A stretch of DNA of 64,000 nt from Rhizopus sp. PT2906. Lineage: Eukaryota; Mucoromycota; Mucoromycetes; Mucorales; Rhizopodaceae. This document shows, piece after piece, positions 48,787-61,339 of this stretch. The position numbers were made by a program, and so were the translations under genes. Below the pieces are notes generated by a model that ran no database searches, was not told the origin of the DNA, and saw nothing but the letters and a program-made list of their open reading frames with translations. Within the stretch, counting starts at the first letter, position 1. Each line of letters starts with the position of its first letter. The stretch spans positions 1-64,000 of the forward strand of contig JAMYHX010000075.1 in assembly GCA_025529335.1 (NCBI GenBank). The letters are read 5' to 3'.

Positions 48787-51700
48787 GATGTCTTTGTATA
48801 CACAATGTAAATTGAAACTTGCTTTATAATAAAATTTGCTTGAAGGAGTCAGGTCCATTTGATTTCCTTTCCCCATTAAACTTACCAATTCTTTTTTACA
48901 ATTGGTATATGCTTTGTTTATTTTTATTCCAGTTTATAAATAGCAGTAGACTTGATGACTGTGGTTGAACATGGTGAGATAAAGATTTGTAAGGTACAAG
49001 GAGAGTGCCCCCAATGGCAAAAACGACATGACAGTAAACACAAACGTGACAAATGCTAGACTCCTGAAAAAGAGGGTGCTATTGCTGATGTAATGAGACA
49101 CCTTGAAAATTCATACTCAAAAGCTAATTTAAAGATATAGCTTTTACCAGTTCATATCAATAATGGTTTTAAAACGTTCATTTCTTCGTAATATGCAGGC
49201 TGTTTTTGGTTTCGGTGGGCCCTAAGCTTCTTCAGATTCAAACTATATACGAGCATACATGATACGCTACATACACAGTTGTAGATATATTAAAGTAATA
49301 TATTCTTCATAGCTTTTACAAGAATTGATGCTTTTGCGTATTTTCAAATTACCAGAATGTTTTCAATAGACGGTCATTACTCTATTGTAAGCAATTTATT
49401 TGCAAGAGAGAGAAATGTCTTCAACAGTGGCAAGTCTTGACCTATCTCTTAAAGAATTCTTTTTGTCCTATTATAAGCTATAAAGCCAAGTGTTTTTCGT
49501 TTTAATCAGCTCCATAGCTTAACTGGCTAAACTGATATTTTGGGCAAAAGGAGTTTTGGACAAAATATTACTCAAGCTTATCGGCTACGAATATTATGTT
49601 TATTCTCAAAAGCTTTATGTTAACCTTGGCTCAGGGCTCATTTTCTGTCGAATGAATGTTTTTGGCTGAAATTCAACTTTCCATTTCAAAAACAAAAAAA
49701 AAAAAAAAAGATTTTACTTAGGACATTAGGATACCAACTCTAGAGATTTCATTTTCTGGGCAAGATTTCCTATATTCGATATATCAATATGTCTTTGATC
49801 TCTCCAAAAGTTACTTTATGACCGTCATTAGATACAGGAAAAAAGTAACATTATAGGATCTGCTTACATGAATGCCATGTAAAAAGCTTGTTATTGAAAT
49901 ATTTTGAGATAACGTATCCGCCAGCAACAAATTGAATAATATTGTGTTTACAGCGTAAGTCCCATTCTATAGTGGAGTGTTCACAGGGGTGAAAATTTAT
50001 TTTTAATAAATCATTGCGGTCTCTTCTGCCTAGATAACGAATGGCATTGACTTTCATATGTTGCAGGTATTCGTCTTTGGGACACGCTGTATGACTAATC
50101 AATACCAAAAGCACGCACGGTCACTATCTTAGGCTAGCCTTGATCCATAATGTGTGAATCTCACATAAATGTTTATCCGACAAAAAAAAAGACAATAACT
50201 CACAGTGGCAGCTGATCTCATTCACACGTGTGGCTCCTTTTCATACTTTATATTTTGGATGTTGTGCTTTTTTTGAAATTTTTACCAGTCAAATCTACCT
50301 CGAGTTATTTGTGTCTACAAACGGACTTGTTAATTTTCATTTGTTTGTTTGTCACATCATCAATTTAAAAGTGTGTATCCAACAGAAGCAATATAGACGA
50401 GAGAGGGTATATTTTTATATTTTATCATATTCCGATCTGATCGATATCAAGATTGGAAACATGTGCAGTTCTCTCTCTCTCTCCCTCTCCCTATTTATTA
50501 TCCTTGTCACAAATTTAAGGACCGTGTCTGATTTTTTGTCTTGTTCGCTACCTCAATCCAAGTTGCACTGCATAAAAGTGAACGGATAAAAAATATTAGA
50601 CGTTGTGTCACAGTCAAATGAAATTTCGGAAGTGAAAGAAGATGCCTTAAAGAGGCAATTTCCTACTTTTAAGCTCTGACATGGGAAACAGAGGAATTCT
50701 CTTTAATAAAATAAAATGACCGAAAGAATTAGCCTGGGTAACTAACGGAGCATGATCTGCTTGGTCAAGTCTTGGCAAAAAAGTTGACCAGCATGTGCTT
50801 AAAGAGTGCATTGAAGTATTGCTTCGTTTTGGATAAACATTGAATGGGCGCACTCTAATATATAATTTGGGAAGAAAGGGGTGTACAAAGCGCAAAATAA
50901 GGAAACGCTTTGATTTTTTTTTGTTTTGTTGTCATTGTGACTCTTGATCTACGTTTTCCAATAATGAGATAATAGAAAAACAATAAACAAAAAGTAAAGC
51001 AATGGATAGATAAAAAAAAAAGAGAGATAAAGAGGGAGAAAAAGAAAGAGAAAAAGAGTACGCGTTTCGAATGATGCGTCTTGAAAATAAAGTCTATAAG
51101 ACATTGCTTTTCTTTTCATTTTCTTTTCCTATAACAGAATAAGCATGCTTTTTTTAACAACTAGGGTTTCACAACAAACTGCCAATCTTTTCATCCACCC
51201 TACCAACCCCCCTGTCAAGATCCCGCCCGGAATTGTTCCTTTTTTCATTAATTTTACCCAATGATTTGGTTGATTTGTCTAAATATAGTTCTTTAAATAA
51301 ATCGAAAAAGATCGTCACTTGTAATTTTCATCCGAGATATATCTGACACCATACACTTTTAAGTGGACTTTGAAATGAGGGCTCAACATAGCTGTTGCAT
51401 ATTAGCGTTAGTGTAACCTTAATTCCGGAACACTAACTGTCTCTTAAATAGATTTTCTCCCCAGATATACCTAATTGTGAATTATAAATCCAGTAAAGAA
51501 GGAGTTAAAAGACAAAGCTATTTGAATGGTATTAATTGTTTAACCGAAACAACAACCGTGGCAAATAATAAAATTAGTTTAAGATGTGTGTTCAGTATAG
51601 TTTGCTATTCTAACGAACAGATAGGGCACCGGCCCTTTTCCCCTTTTGGACTTCTCTTTCTCTCTTTTTATCATTTTCCTGCCTTTCATTCTTTCCCTTT

Positions 51701-52113
51701 CTTTATTGATGTAGTCTTGAAACATGGACACTAATAGATTATGTCTGATTATTGTTGATTATAAATAAGCTAAATAAAATTAAATGAAAAAACAGGGGGT
51801 AAGATTAACACTGTTTTATTAAAGTTTGAAATTCTTAGAATTCAAAAATTCTAAGAATAAAAATAAAAAAAGAAACCCGCCTGTTAGATCAACCTTTTCA
51901 ATTTCTTTATTTTTTCTTTTTTTAAAATTACATCCAAGCAAAGAAAAAAATAAAAAAAGGAGGAAATATAAGTTTGACAGCCAAGAGTTTAGTTATTTCA
52001 AGGTCTATTTAGGTTTGTTCCTCTCGACCATGTTGGAGTAAAACAGAAGCAACATGTTGCTTTAGTAAAGATGATATAATATGTTGAGTATAATAGTATA
52101 TGTATATATAGAC
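48787..52113. other. Gene-poor AT-rich region, first part
   Basis: No firm gene. The open frames here (49851-50114 minus, 50230-50589 plus, 50647-50895 minus, 51477-51734 plus) are short, lack conserved motifs and mostly begin at non-ATG codons. Simple CT runs occur near 50472-50492 and poly-A runs near 49690-49707 and 51013-51030. A polyadenylation-like AATAAAA at about 48828 probably serves the ABC transporter. Confidence 0.4.
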
Positions 52114-52516
52114 TTAAGAACAAGAAAAATATAAGAAAACAATATCAGCTACGACTTCAATAGTTTCTTCTTGTCGAGGTTGATAATGGATCTTATAAAG
52201 CTGAAGTGCAATCAAAACACATGCTTACCCTAGAGATAATCTTTATATCAAACGCAATGAGGAAATAAGTTAAAGACAAGGTATGCAAAACGAACTTACC
52301 CACTGAAAGGGCTTGCTTTCCAAAGATATAGTTTCATTCCATATGTGTGTGACAAACAATCGATTGCATATGAACAAAAAAGCGAGAAGATAGATGTTTG
52401 TGCGTATTGATGTGCAACATGCTACAAGAAAGCGTATGCACAAGGCTGAACCGACATGGAACAAACCATAGCCCAAAAAGGTGAAGCTTTGGTACTTTAT
52501 CTTTTAAATCTGTCAA
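52114..52516 (-). CDS. Weak candidate: small membrane protein gene fragment
   Basis: One minus-strand frame reads GYGLFHVGSALCIRF and then NIYLLAFLFICNRLFVTHIW, two hydrophobic segments, and ends at a strong donor (CAGTGG/GTAAGT near 52300). A CTTCAG acceptor about 110 nt downstream (near 52200) leads to a short exon including HYQPRQEETIEVV that ends at 52114. I found no convincing start codon and no family. It may be a piece of a longer gene, a remnant, or chance. Confidence 0.2.
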
Positions 52517-53240
52517 ATGGAATTATCGTCATACAATCAAGATTATATTAGCTATATCTTGTATCAATGTTGTCAACATAAAGTTACTAATCTCCCACTT
52601 GGCGGATCCGCTTTGATTGCAAAGCTGCAGTTACCATGACAAAAAAAAACGCGTGCCCTCTTACTATAACATGATGGTTTTCTATATAGTCATTATAACA
52701 ACGTTTCTAAAAAAAAAAAGTATACCGTCTGTTTGAAACTTTCTGTGATCTAACTTGTTCCTTATACTTAGCTCCATTTCAAATCGAGAGAGGATATATC
52801 AAAATACAATAGCGCTTTTTATGTAGACATGCCCAACAACTAAACATCGTTTATATACACTATTCAAACGTATTAGGAAACAAATGTTTGATGACTCAAG
52901 AGATCAGGGGAGACATCATCTGCAGTGTACAGACGAGCTGGCGTACATAGAACGTGAATTTGCATTTTTAAATAAGCACGTGTAATCGATCAAAAGGAAA
53001 AAAAAGTGGCCGTAGCCTCTGTGTGGGTGTGAGTACAGATGAGTATAACGATGAAACCAAAAAAAGGAAGAATGTCAATTAGAGCCCAAAATTTACCACA
53101 TACACACATTTTTATTTAGAATATAGCATAGAGTAAAAACATAAAAAAATATACAAACACATAAATATATAATAATTACAAACACAATTTGAGGATATAG
53201 GTCTAATTTCAAGACAATGAATGGCAACGGTATAAATACA

Positions 53241-53313
53241 TTAGTTTTCTGGCGAAGTTGGACGAGGAGGAGCAGGACGAGGAGGAGGCTTTGGATTGTT
53301 GGGGCGTGGTCGT
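53241..53313 (-). CDS. Weak candidate: terminal exon encoding a Pro/Arg-rich tail
   Basis: After a CTATGTAG acceptor at 53321-53314 the minus strand reads RPRPNNPKPPPRPAPPRPTS and ends in PEN before a TAA at 53243-53241. The tail looks like an SH3-binding PxxP segment. On the minus strand an AATAAA lies about 130 nt further on, consistent with a 3' end. A possible upstream exon (DTRKKEIDRYTAYPLLTVF) lies at about 53616-53545, but I could not confirm the joins. Confidence 0.25.
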
Positions 53314-55334
53314 CTACATAGCAATTGAAATCGATCGTCCATTACAATCAACATTGGTTTTGTATAAAGTGTATAGCACAAAACAAAAGGATTTTGAATC
53401 TGCACACAAGATTTGGCGTTGTCTATACTACAGTTAATGGAGAAATGGTATCATACATATATATTGCGTATTCAAGGGGGTTCCAATCGTTTCTATATAG
53501 ACATTAGCATACTGTGTCCAAAATGACAGTCATTTACATTTTGAACTTTGTTGAATACAGTAAGAAGAGGATATGCAGTATATCGATCTATCTCTTTTTT
53601 TCGTGTATCTTCTAAATTGGCTTGAAGGACAGATATAGGCAGATATCAAGAAAAGAAAGAAGGAAAGTAGAATGAAAGAAATCCTGAAAAAGTTTGGTAA
53701 TGGGTATTTATATAAAATTAGGAGGTTTAAATCTCTATTTGTTTTTGAAAAGTGGCACAATATGAGAGCCACGGATATCATGTAAGACGTTAAGAATGCC
53801 ACTTGAAAAATGTCAAACTATATATAAAAAGATATATCATCGTCGGATTATCCATCATTACTTTGCTGAAAGGTTAGTGTTGCAATTGCACCTGTTCTCT
53901 TCTCAAATATGGTCAATTATTGTAGATAGTTGATAATCAGGGACCTTTTTTTCTCTCTTTGTCAAGATCAAACAGCGACATTGGTTAATGTCACTAAATA
54001 CCAAAGGCGTCATAGGAGAAGCGTGCCGTCGTAATGTTTCCCACTTTTTGGCCAATTCCCTCGCATCGAGTCGTACACATATGAGTTAGAAAACAATAAT
54101 ATGTCTTTACTCGCACGTGCTCACTTTACCATTTTTCTCTTTTAGTCTTATTTCTTTTCTTATTACCTTACTTGCGCTTATCATACGATGATACCCTGAT
54201 TTGTGATACAAATTAGACCACTCAAATGGTGGTCATAGCTCCCCGCTCACTTTCTCTCTTGGCACTTGCCTTGGTCCAAGCAAGTAATTCTGGGAATACT
54301 ATAGTTACACGCACCCAACAACAGCTAACTTTTCGCCCTTCCAGACATACATGTTTGGCTCTTTGACGCCACTTTTGAACTAATGACCCTGTCTGCTGAC
54401 GTTGCTTAGCAACTCATTAGATTCTGTAAAATTTTCTTGACTCAAAAAAGGAGAATAGATACATAAATGGTTACCTTCCTCATATGAACCTGGTTACATA
54501 CCCCTCTTCGGCTCATTCTCCGCTTCTCGACCGTATACTCTCCACCTTTTCCTCCTTTCCTTTTCCTTCTTTTTTTTCCACTTGTGTGTCTGTCAAAAAC
54601 TAGACCATCAATGATTATATCCAATCATGTGATAAGATCTTTTGATTGAAACGTCAATCTCGTACCACTTTTGTCATTTTTTCTTATATTTGCGTACATG
54701 CACACACACACATACACACACACCCGCGCACAGACACACATTTATACAAATTCACAAAACTTAATTAGCGAGTATTAATACGCGAGATATGACAATAATT
54801 TATAAGATAAAAGGAACCCTCTTTTTTTTGGTCATTTGCTTATGAATGATCTATCACTCTTTTAATGTATATCACTTATCACCTTAAAAAGAAATCAAAA
54901 AAAAAAAGAAAAACAAGAGTCTAGACAGTCAAGTAAAGAAGAAAGACAATGTTACTACTTTATATAATAAAACAAATTACGTCGGAAATTGAACCAAATA
55001 ACGTGGTTCACATTGAGAGAGATAGCCTGATCTTTTTGTGTGATCTATGGTAGCATTGATACTACTAGTTTTTTATTAGCCAATGATAAAGCTGAGAAAA
55101 TATATTATATAATAACCTCATTCTCTTTTACCTTTTGATCTTTTTCTTTTTCTCTGGCCATAAATGAAGCATACGAAGCAAGTACTCAGTCAAACAAACT
55201 CACACAATTTACCGTTCAACAAACAATTTTATGCTTATAACGCCAGTGATTTTATCCTCACAAATTTCCCCAATTCATAGAGTAAAAAAATAATAGACAC
55301 ACACATAGGCGCCATGTTTTTATTATTAGAACAA
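53314..55334. other. Gene-poor AT-rich region, last part
   Basis: It contains pyrimidine-rich stretches (54510-54590), a CA microsatellite and the 3' flank of RPN7. I see no conserved coding sequence or RNA gene. Confidence 0.4.
54699..54740 (+). repeat. Imperfect CA dinucleotide repeat
   Basis: An interrupted (CA)n tract with TA and CCGCG breaks lies in the gene-poor region. Shorter AC runs also occur near 10017-10029 and 14412-14422, inside introns. Confidence 0.85.
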
Positions 55335-56774
55335 TTAAACATCAATAACTCGGCTTAATTTCTGAATTCTATTCAACAAGACATCACCGTGCTTGATCAC
55401 TGATTGGTACTGAGCGTTCTTTGCATCAGGTCTATTTGTTTCAATAATACCATTCACCTTATCAATAACGCAGTTAAGACGGCCTGCTGCAATGAACTTG
55501 TACAGATCCCTAGTATAAAGGGTTAATACCATGTGTCTTTTTAGTATATATATATATATTACCTATCAATATAATCCTCGCTCACACCAAATGCTTGTGC
55601 CATACTGGCGACTGTCAAGGATCGATAACTTTCTAATAATTGAGCATAAGCCAAGATACGCATCTCACGAGTGTAATAACGCATGTGAGGCAATAAATAA
55701 CGTGAGGAACGTAAATGTGCTTCTTCAACTTTTGCTAATGAGCGGAAGAACTGTGAATATTGACAGTTATATAGACTATTCATGTAATCTTCAAGATGAG
55801 GAATATCAGAAATTACTTCCAAGACTTCAGGAGCGTCCAAGATCTAGATAAAGAATGATGAGCTTTTGGGCGTACTTATTTAAGAAAATTTACCTTCTTT
55901 TTAATATCTACACGCTTCATGCTGATTAAACTGGTCAAGACGGCATATTTGACAAAATCTTGATAGGACATAATCTCCGTGCTCGTGAATGTACTGAGGG
56001 TGTCAACAAAGAGGGCAGCTGCTCCTTTGAAATCACGAATGGACATCAAGTAGACGCCTTCATACACCTTTAATCGATTACGACGGTCCCAGTCACCACC
56101 CTGTTCAATCAGTTCTCGTAGTTTTTCAATGTTGGTACGAACAAGGTTGTTGTCGTTAAAGAAGAAACCAATACGAACAAAGGTAAAGATGATATCGATG
56201 CGTGTACCCGTCGTGATTGATCGCTTTAACAGAGAATCATAGGCAGCAAGCGCGCTTTCCTATATATATATATACACAAAATGATAAGAAAAAGAACAAA
56301 AAGATGCTTATGACATATACTTTGTCGCCAATTTTGGCATAGTAGTCTGCCTTTGCTAACAATGCTTCATTCACTTCTGTTTCGCCTTCATTCTGTTCAG
56401 CATTTTTGGCTTTTTCGTCCAATCGCTTCAACTCTTCTTCATTCTTTGCCACCATTTGATTATAAAAGGATTGGTCTAAGGGTACCTGTGATTCTTCAAC
56501 CATGATCTTGTAAAAAGGTGCCATGTCTAATATAGTAAATACATCAGTATGCTGTCCATGTTTAATATAAGCTCCTCTTACTGTTCTCTTTGATGGCCTC
56601 AAAGAGCTTTGTCTTGGCTTCTTCCCTAAGTTCTACAGGACCTTGATTGATTAAGAAACGATAATGCTACACCAAAATGTGAGCTATTTGTAGCGTTTTT
56701 ACTTTTTATCAACCTACAGCAAGGTAAAGGTCTGGGATTTTAGGAATTTGATTCTCGTCAGCAATGTTCGACAT
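55335..56774 (-). CDS. RPN7: 26S proteasome lid subunit Rpn7/PSMD6
   Basis: About seven exons run from ATG at 56774 (MSNIADENQIPKIPDLYLAQ) to TAA at 55335. The helical repeat part includes DMAPFYKIMVEESQVPLDQ, ADYYAKIGDKESALAAYDS and RIDIIFTFVRIGFFFNDNN. The PCI domain follows with YMNSLYNCQYSQFFRSLAKV, HMRYYTREMRILAYAQLLES and MAQAFGVSEDYIDRDLYKFI, and the C-terminal helix is VLLNRIQKLSRVIDV. These are diagnostic of Rpn7, a lid subunit that braces the 19S particle. The start codon faces RPN6, another lid subunit, across only 197 bp. Confidence 0.96.
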
Positions 56775-56971
56775 GCGGAAATTGGATGTAAGGAAAAAGT
56801 GTAAATGGTATTCATATGAGCAGGAAAGTTCGTCATTTTGATATTTTAAAGCTCAGTGACTGTGAACGCGTAATCCCCCCCCTCTCACTGCTTATTGTCG
56901 TTAGAAGTGCAGTTATCTGAAGTTAAATTACTTTTTTTTTCCTCTCTTTCTTCTCTTTTGTGTGTACTTCA
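56775..56971. promoter_or_regulatory. Bidirectional promoter between RPN7 and RPN6
   Basis: These 197 bp between two divergent start codons must hold both core promoters. The RPN6 side has a CT-rich tract (TTTTTTTTTCCTCTCTTTC) and the middle has a run of C (CCCCCCCCTCTC near 56876-56887). I looked for the yeast Rpn4 site (GGTGGCAAA) on both strands and did not find it. Confidence 0.7.
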
Positions 56972-58464
56972 ATGGTCTCTACTACATCAACAACAAAATT
57001 TGCACCTAGTCAAAAATTACAACAAGCTGATTTGTCAAAAGAAGCTAAACGGTTTGAAGAAGCCATAGAAACTTACAGAGATATTTTGGCTCAACCATCA
57101 AATAATGAAGAGATCATTAGAGAGCAAGAATATGCTCTTTCTCAATTAGGACAAGTTTATCGCGATCTTCAGTAAAGTATTATTTCAAAGAAAATGAAAA
57201 GGTAGATGTTAACTTATTTTAGTCTTTCTCAAGAGCTCGCACAGTTAATTCGTTCCTCACGTCCTTTCATGTTGACCATTGCCAAAGCAAAGACAGCTAA
57301 ACTTAGTAAGAAGGCAGAGGATAAGAAAAGAATATACAATGTGTTAACGTCATCTCTCTCTAGTTCGTACATTGGTTAATTACTTTAGTGACATTCCCAA
57401 CTGTCTTCCGCTTCAAATTGAAATTTGCAAAGAAAACATTGATTGGTGCATTCAAGAGAAACGACTCTTTTTAAAGCAAGCATTAGAGACACGTTTGGTT
57501 GCGCTCTACTTGGAAAACAAAATGTACCATGAGAGTTTGACATTGATTGCACAGCTCTTGAAGGAACTCAAACGCTTGGATGACAAAATGGTCCTTGTTG
57601 AAGTTCAGCTGCTCGAGAGTCGTGTATGTCATGCGCTGAGAAATCTACCCAAGGCTCGTGCTGCCTTGACCTCAGCTCGTACTTCAGCCAATTCCATCTA
57701 CTGTCCTCCGCTCTTACAGGCCGCTTTGGACATGCAGTCAGGTATTCTGCATGCTGAAGATAAGGATTACAAGACAGCCTACTCCTACTTTTTTGAAACG
57801 TTTGAAGGGTTTTCGAGTCAAGATGATCCTAAGGCTGTCTTGGCCTTAAAGTACATGTTGCTATGTAAGATTATGCTCAATTTAGTAAGTGCTCTCTACG
57901 GCTATCCTTTTGGTATAACTAACCATTTCGAATAGACAGAAGATGTTCATTCCATCATTGGTGGTAAGGTGGCGTTACGATATGCTGGTACAGAGATTGA
58001 GGCTATGAAGGCAGTGGCTCAAGCTCACAAGAACAGAAACCTTCAAGAATTTGAAACAGCTTTAGCAACCTATACAAAAGGTAATAGTAATAATGAAAAT
58101 ACATAACTTGTACTAACTCGTAATTGCAGAGTTAAATGATGACCCTATTATTCGTAACCAACTTGCAGCATTATATGACACTTTACTGGAACAGAATTTA
58201 GTTCGTATCATTGAACCTTTCTCTCGTGTAGAAATCAGTCATATTGCTGAAATGGTCAAGTTGCCTACACCACAAGTAGAGGCAAAGCTGTCTCAAATGA
58301 TTTTGGATAAAAAGTTTCATGGCATCCTTGACCAAGGAGCAGGTTGCTTGATCGTGTTTGATGAGCCTGAAGAAGACAAGACGTATGAAAGTGCTGTGGA
58401 AACATTAAAGCAGGTTGATAAGGTTGTTTCTAGCTTATATCAAAAGGCAGCCAAACTTTCTTAA
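56972..58464 (+). CDS. RPN6: 26S proteasome lid subunit Rpn6/PSMD11
   Basis: Five exons (56972-57171, 57223-57305, 57364-57884, 57936-58080, 58130-58464) total 428 codons, 427 aa, the family's normal size. Signature stretches are SSRPFMLTIAKAKTAKLIRT, VNYFSDIPNCLPLQIEICKE, NIDWCIQEKRLFLKQALETR and, in the PCI domain, NLVRIIEPFSRVEISHIAEM and LDKKFHGILDQGAGCL. Rpn6 clamps the lid to the 20S core. I use the ATG at 56972; the frame is open a few codons upstream but without another ATG. Paired with RPN7 this suggests coordinated supply of two lid subunits. Confidence 0.97.
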
Positions 58465-58624
58465 AAATAAAAAGCCTATTTTTTTTTATTGTGAAAAATG
58501 AAATGAAAGGAGTTACATACACACAAGTTAAAACGAATGATATAGAAAAAAAAAAGAAAATTTTACAAGAGAGAGAGAATTTCATTGATGTAGAGAGTCT
58601 AAAATGAAATGTACGTGTTTTATA

Positions 58625-59876
58625 TTACTGTTGAGCACACTGCACTCCAGGACCGTGATGATCATCTTCATCTTCATCATAAGCGTTTTGGTTGCGTCCA
58701 GATGAGCCAGTTTGATAAGGTTGAGCATCAGCCATGACAACTTCATCAACGTGTTTATTGCCAAAGGAAGGCAAAGCAGGACGAGGAGGTAAGATATGTT
58801 CAAGAGCAGCAATATTTTCAGGCGCGGTCCAGTTTGGTGGAGGGAAGTCAATGATGAATTTGATAAAGAGATGACCACGAGTGTGAGTACGATGAGCGGG
58901 CATACCCTCATCAGGAATGACCTTCATCTCACCAGGCTTAATAGCTTCGCCCGGCAGTATAGATACCATGAGGACACGATCATCAAGGTGAGGTATAGCG
59001 AATTTACCACCTGCGAGAGCTGTGAGGAGATCAATCTTGGCTTCATAGACCAAGTCATCGCCCTGACGCTTAAAGTGAGGATGAGGCTTTTCGTCAATGA
59101 CAATGATAATGTCACCAGGAATGATATCAGGCGCCTGATCACCTTCCCCAGAGAAAGTAATTTTTTGTCCATCACGCATGCCTTTGTCAATATGGACTTC
59201 AAGGATCTTCTTTTCGCCTACCACCTTCTTACCGCGGCATTCGGTACAGCGGTCCTTTTCGTCAATCACTTCACCAGTTGCTTGACAGTCACCACAGGGT
59301 TGTTGCATCTGTTGAATCATGGGTCCCATCTGACGAGTGATGATGCGAATACCTTGACCATTACAGGATTGGCATTTACGAACTGCGCCTTCTTTACCAC
59401 CCTTTCCGTTACATTTGGGACAAAGAATGTGTTTCTGAAGAGCCAATTTGCTAGTCTTGCCATTGTAAAGATCTTCAAGGCTCACCTTGAGAGCATGAAC
59501 CATATCTTTGCCACGGCGAGGGCCACTAGGTCCACGACGACCACCGCCGAACCCTCCAAAGAATTGGGCAAAAAGGTCTTCTGCATCCATGCCACCCATG
59601 CCAGGTCCTCCGTTCAGGCCTTCTTCGCCAAACTGATCATACATTTGACGTTTTTCAGGATCAGAAAGAATTTCATAAGCATGTGAGATTTCTTTAAATT
59701 TGTCACCGGCTTCCGGATTCTATTACAGAATTAATACATGTTGATTAGTGATGTCAATCATATACCTTATCGGGGTGATATTTTAGTGCCAATTTTCTGT
59801 AAGCCTTTTTAAGTTCACTTTCTGAAGCATTAGGACCAACACCCAAAAGGTCATAAAATTTTGTATCCTTGACCAT
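58625..59876 (-). CDS. YDJ1: Type I Hsp40/DnaJ co-chaperone, Ydj1-like, with CaaX-type C terminus
   Basis: Two exons (59876-59766 and 59719-58625) sum to 402 codons, 401 aa. The J domain has ELKKAYRKLALKYHPDK with the HPD motif at the splice junction. A Gly/Phe region (GGFGGG) follows, then four CxxCxGxG-type zinc repeats (CPKCNGKG, CQSCNGQG, CGDCQATG, CTECRGKK) and the client-binding beta-sandwich domain. It ends in CAQQ, a CaaX-type box like that of yeast Ydj1, predicting farnesylation and partial association with the ER surface. It stimulates Hsp70 ATPase. It converges with RPN6 with 160 bp between stop codons. Confidence 0.97.
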
Positions 59877-60275
59877 TTTCTACTAAATGTTGTTGTACAC
59901 AAGGGATTTATTTAAGAAAAAAAAAAAAGAAACAGAAGAGCCAAAAAAAAAAAAGTTTCCTTAGCATTCTCCTTTAATATGATTGGCTGGATTTACGATT
60001 ACTAAAAGTGGGAAGTTGTACGAAAAACAATGCCAAAACTGGTTACACACTTATTGTTGTGCTTGGACACTTTCTGAAAGATGTCCTCTCTCTCTCTCTC
60101 TCTTGTTTTTGCCCCGTGACGTAAGCTACAATTTTGCAAGCCCTTATTTTGTTCCCTTCCTGAACTTTAAATTCCTGAAATGGCTATTTATTCTTTGATG
60201 TTGTAGATATCAATTCTCCTTTAATTCTTTAGCTTTTTCTTCCACTTATTCCCCTTTTAATAAAGTAAAGTAATC
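59877..60275. other. 399-bp intergenic region upstream of YDJ1
   Basis: A-rich tracts lie next to the YDJ1 start (59911-59955) and a CT repeat lies at 60085-60102. I saw no perfect heat-shock element (nGAAn triplets), though only by eye. Confidence 0.4.
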
Positions 60276-60863
60276 ATGTCTGAGAGCTTAGTTTTAGAAC
60301 AATATACGCCCTTTACTAGGGAAGCTACTGTTGATATTGATTCTTGGAAAAATATCATTGAAAATTCACCTGCCCATCATGCAGTATTTTGGATTTATAT
60401 GAACAAGACGAATGGTGATGTGTCTATTTTAAACAAAGAAGATCAATTCTATGCCAAAGCGCGTAACAAGAAGAAGCATCACTTGGAAAATCAAGTACAT
60501 ATGCCATAGAGCTGGAATTTATAAGAGCCATACTGGTGTACAGACAGAAAATGAATCATCTAAAAGCCGGCAGATGCTATGTTACTGTCACCTGCTATTT
60601 CGTAATACCTAGTCAGGTCACCATTAAGCTTCATAATGAGCATAATCATGTTATCGGAAGCCTTGATGATATCTCTTTTTTTGCCTTTATCGGATAATAC
60701 GAAGGAAGCTACATTGCAAAAGTTACACGAAGGCTATGGTAGAAGAGACATAGGAGCCGCAATTCAACGTCATTTTAATGAAAGAACAAGAGATCTTTTT
60801 CTTGAAGCTGCTAGTTCGTCATCCTCTTCAGTATATGTTGTACTTAAGCAAAGAGTACTATGA
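60276..60863 (+). pseudogene. MULE/FAR1-like transposase remnant with several frameshifts
   Basis: The first frame opens with ATG at 60276 (LVLEQYTPFTREATVDIDSW) and reads to VHMP, stop. One base out of phase it continues as CHRAGIYKSHTGVQTENESS, like the Cys/His block of FAR1/MULE DNA-binding domains. Another shift leads to LHNEHNHVIGSLDDIS, the conserved HNH part, and a third, in a run of seven T, to LPLSDNTKEATLQKLHEGYG followed by RRDIGAAIQRHF. All parts occur in the order expected for the N-terminal region of Mutator-like (MULE) or FAR1-type proteins. The catalytic DDE domain is not visible. At least three frameshifts and a stop make it a pseudogene. Confidence 0.5.
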
Positions 60864-61339
60864 TAAATTGTATAAGGACGTGCAGTATACTGTATAATAA
60901 ACTCTTTATATCTTGGTAGATACATACAGTCTTACAAGATTTAAGCTAGTTGTATTTCATAGCAGCCGCTTACATCTTTGAAAGAATAGATTTAAAGCCA
61001 TTGCTTAACGTCTCCACTCACGCTTTCATGATCATTCCTTTCAGCATGGAGAATTTGACTCCCTTAAGATGTTGTGGCAATAGAAATAGTGCTGTATCTG
61101 TTTGCTTTTTTTTTTCTGAAGATCTCTTCTATTTCTAAACTAAGTTTTCTCCGGTTTTATTTTTGCCCCTGTTTTTCTCCTGTTCTGTTGATGCGTTTCC
61201 CCATGCTTGATTTTGTTGAACTGGAGAAAGGAACCTGTTCAATTTCCGTTTGAGTGTCGCCCGTTCTGTAACGTTTCGTCTATAGACTTTCCCTTATAAT
61301 GTTATTAATAGAACTGACTGAGTGTGCGTTTTTTTATAG
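60864..61339. other. Spacer between two decayed elements
   Basis: A short frame (60950-61138) is protein-like only near its middle (HAFMIIPFSMENLTPL). No feature is identified with confidence. Confidence 0.35.

Noticed and set aside
58796..59686. 296-codon plus-strand open frame
   Set aside because: It is antisense to the YDJ1-like gene and arises from that gene's codon use; no conserved motif.
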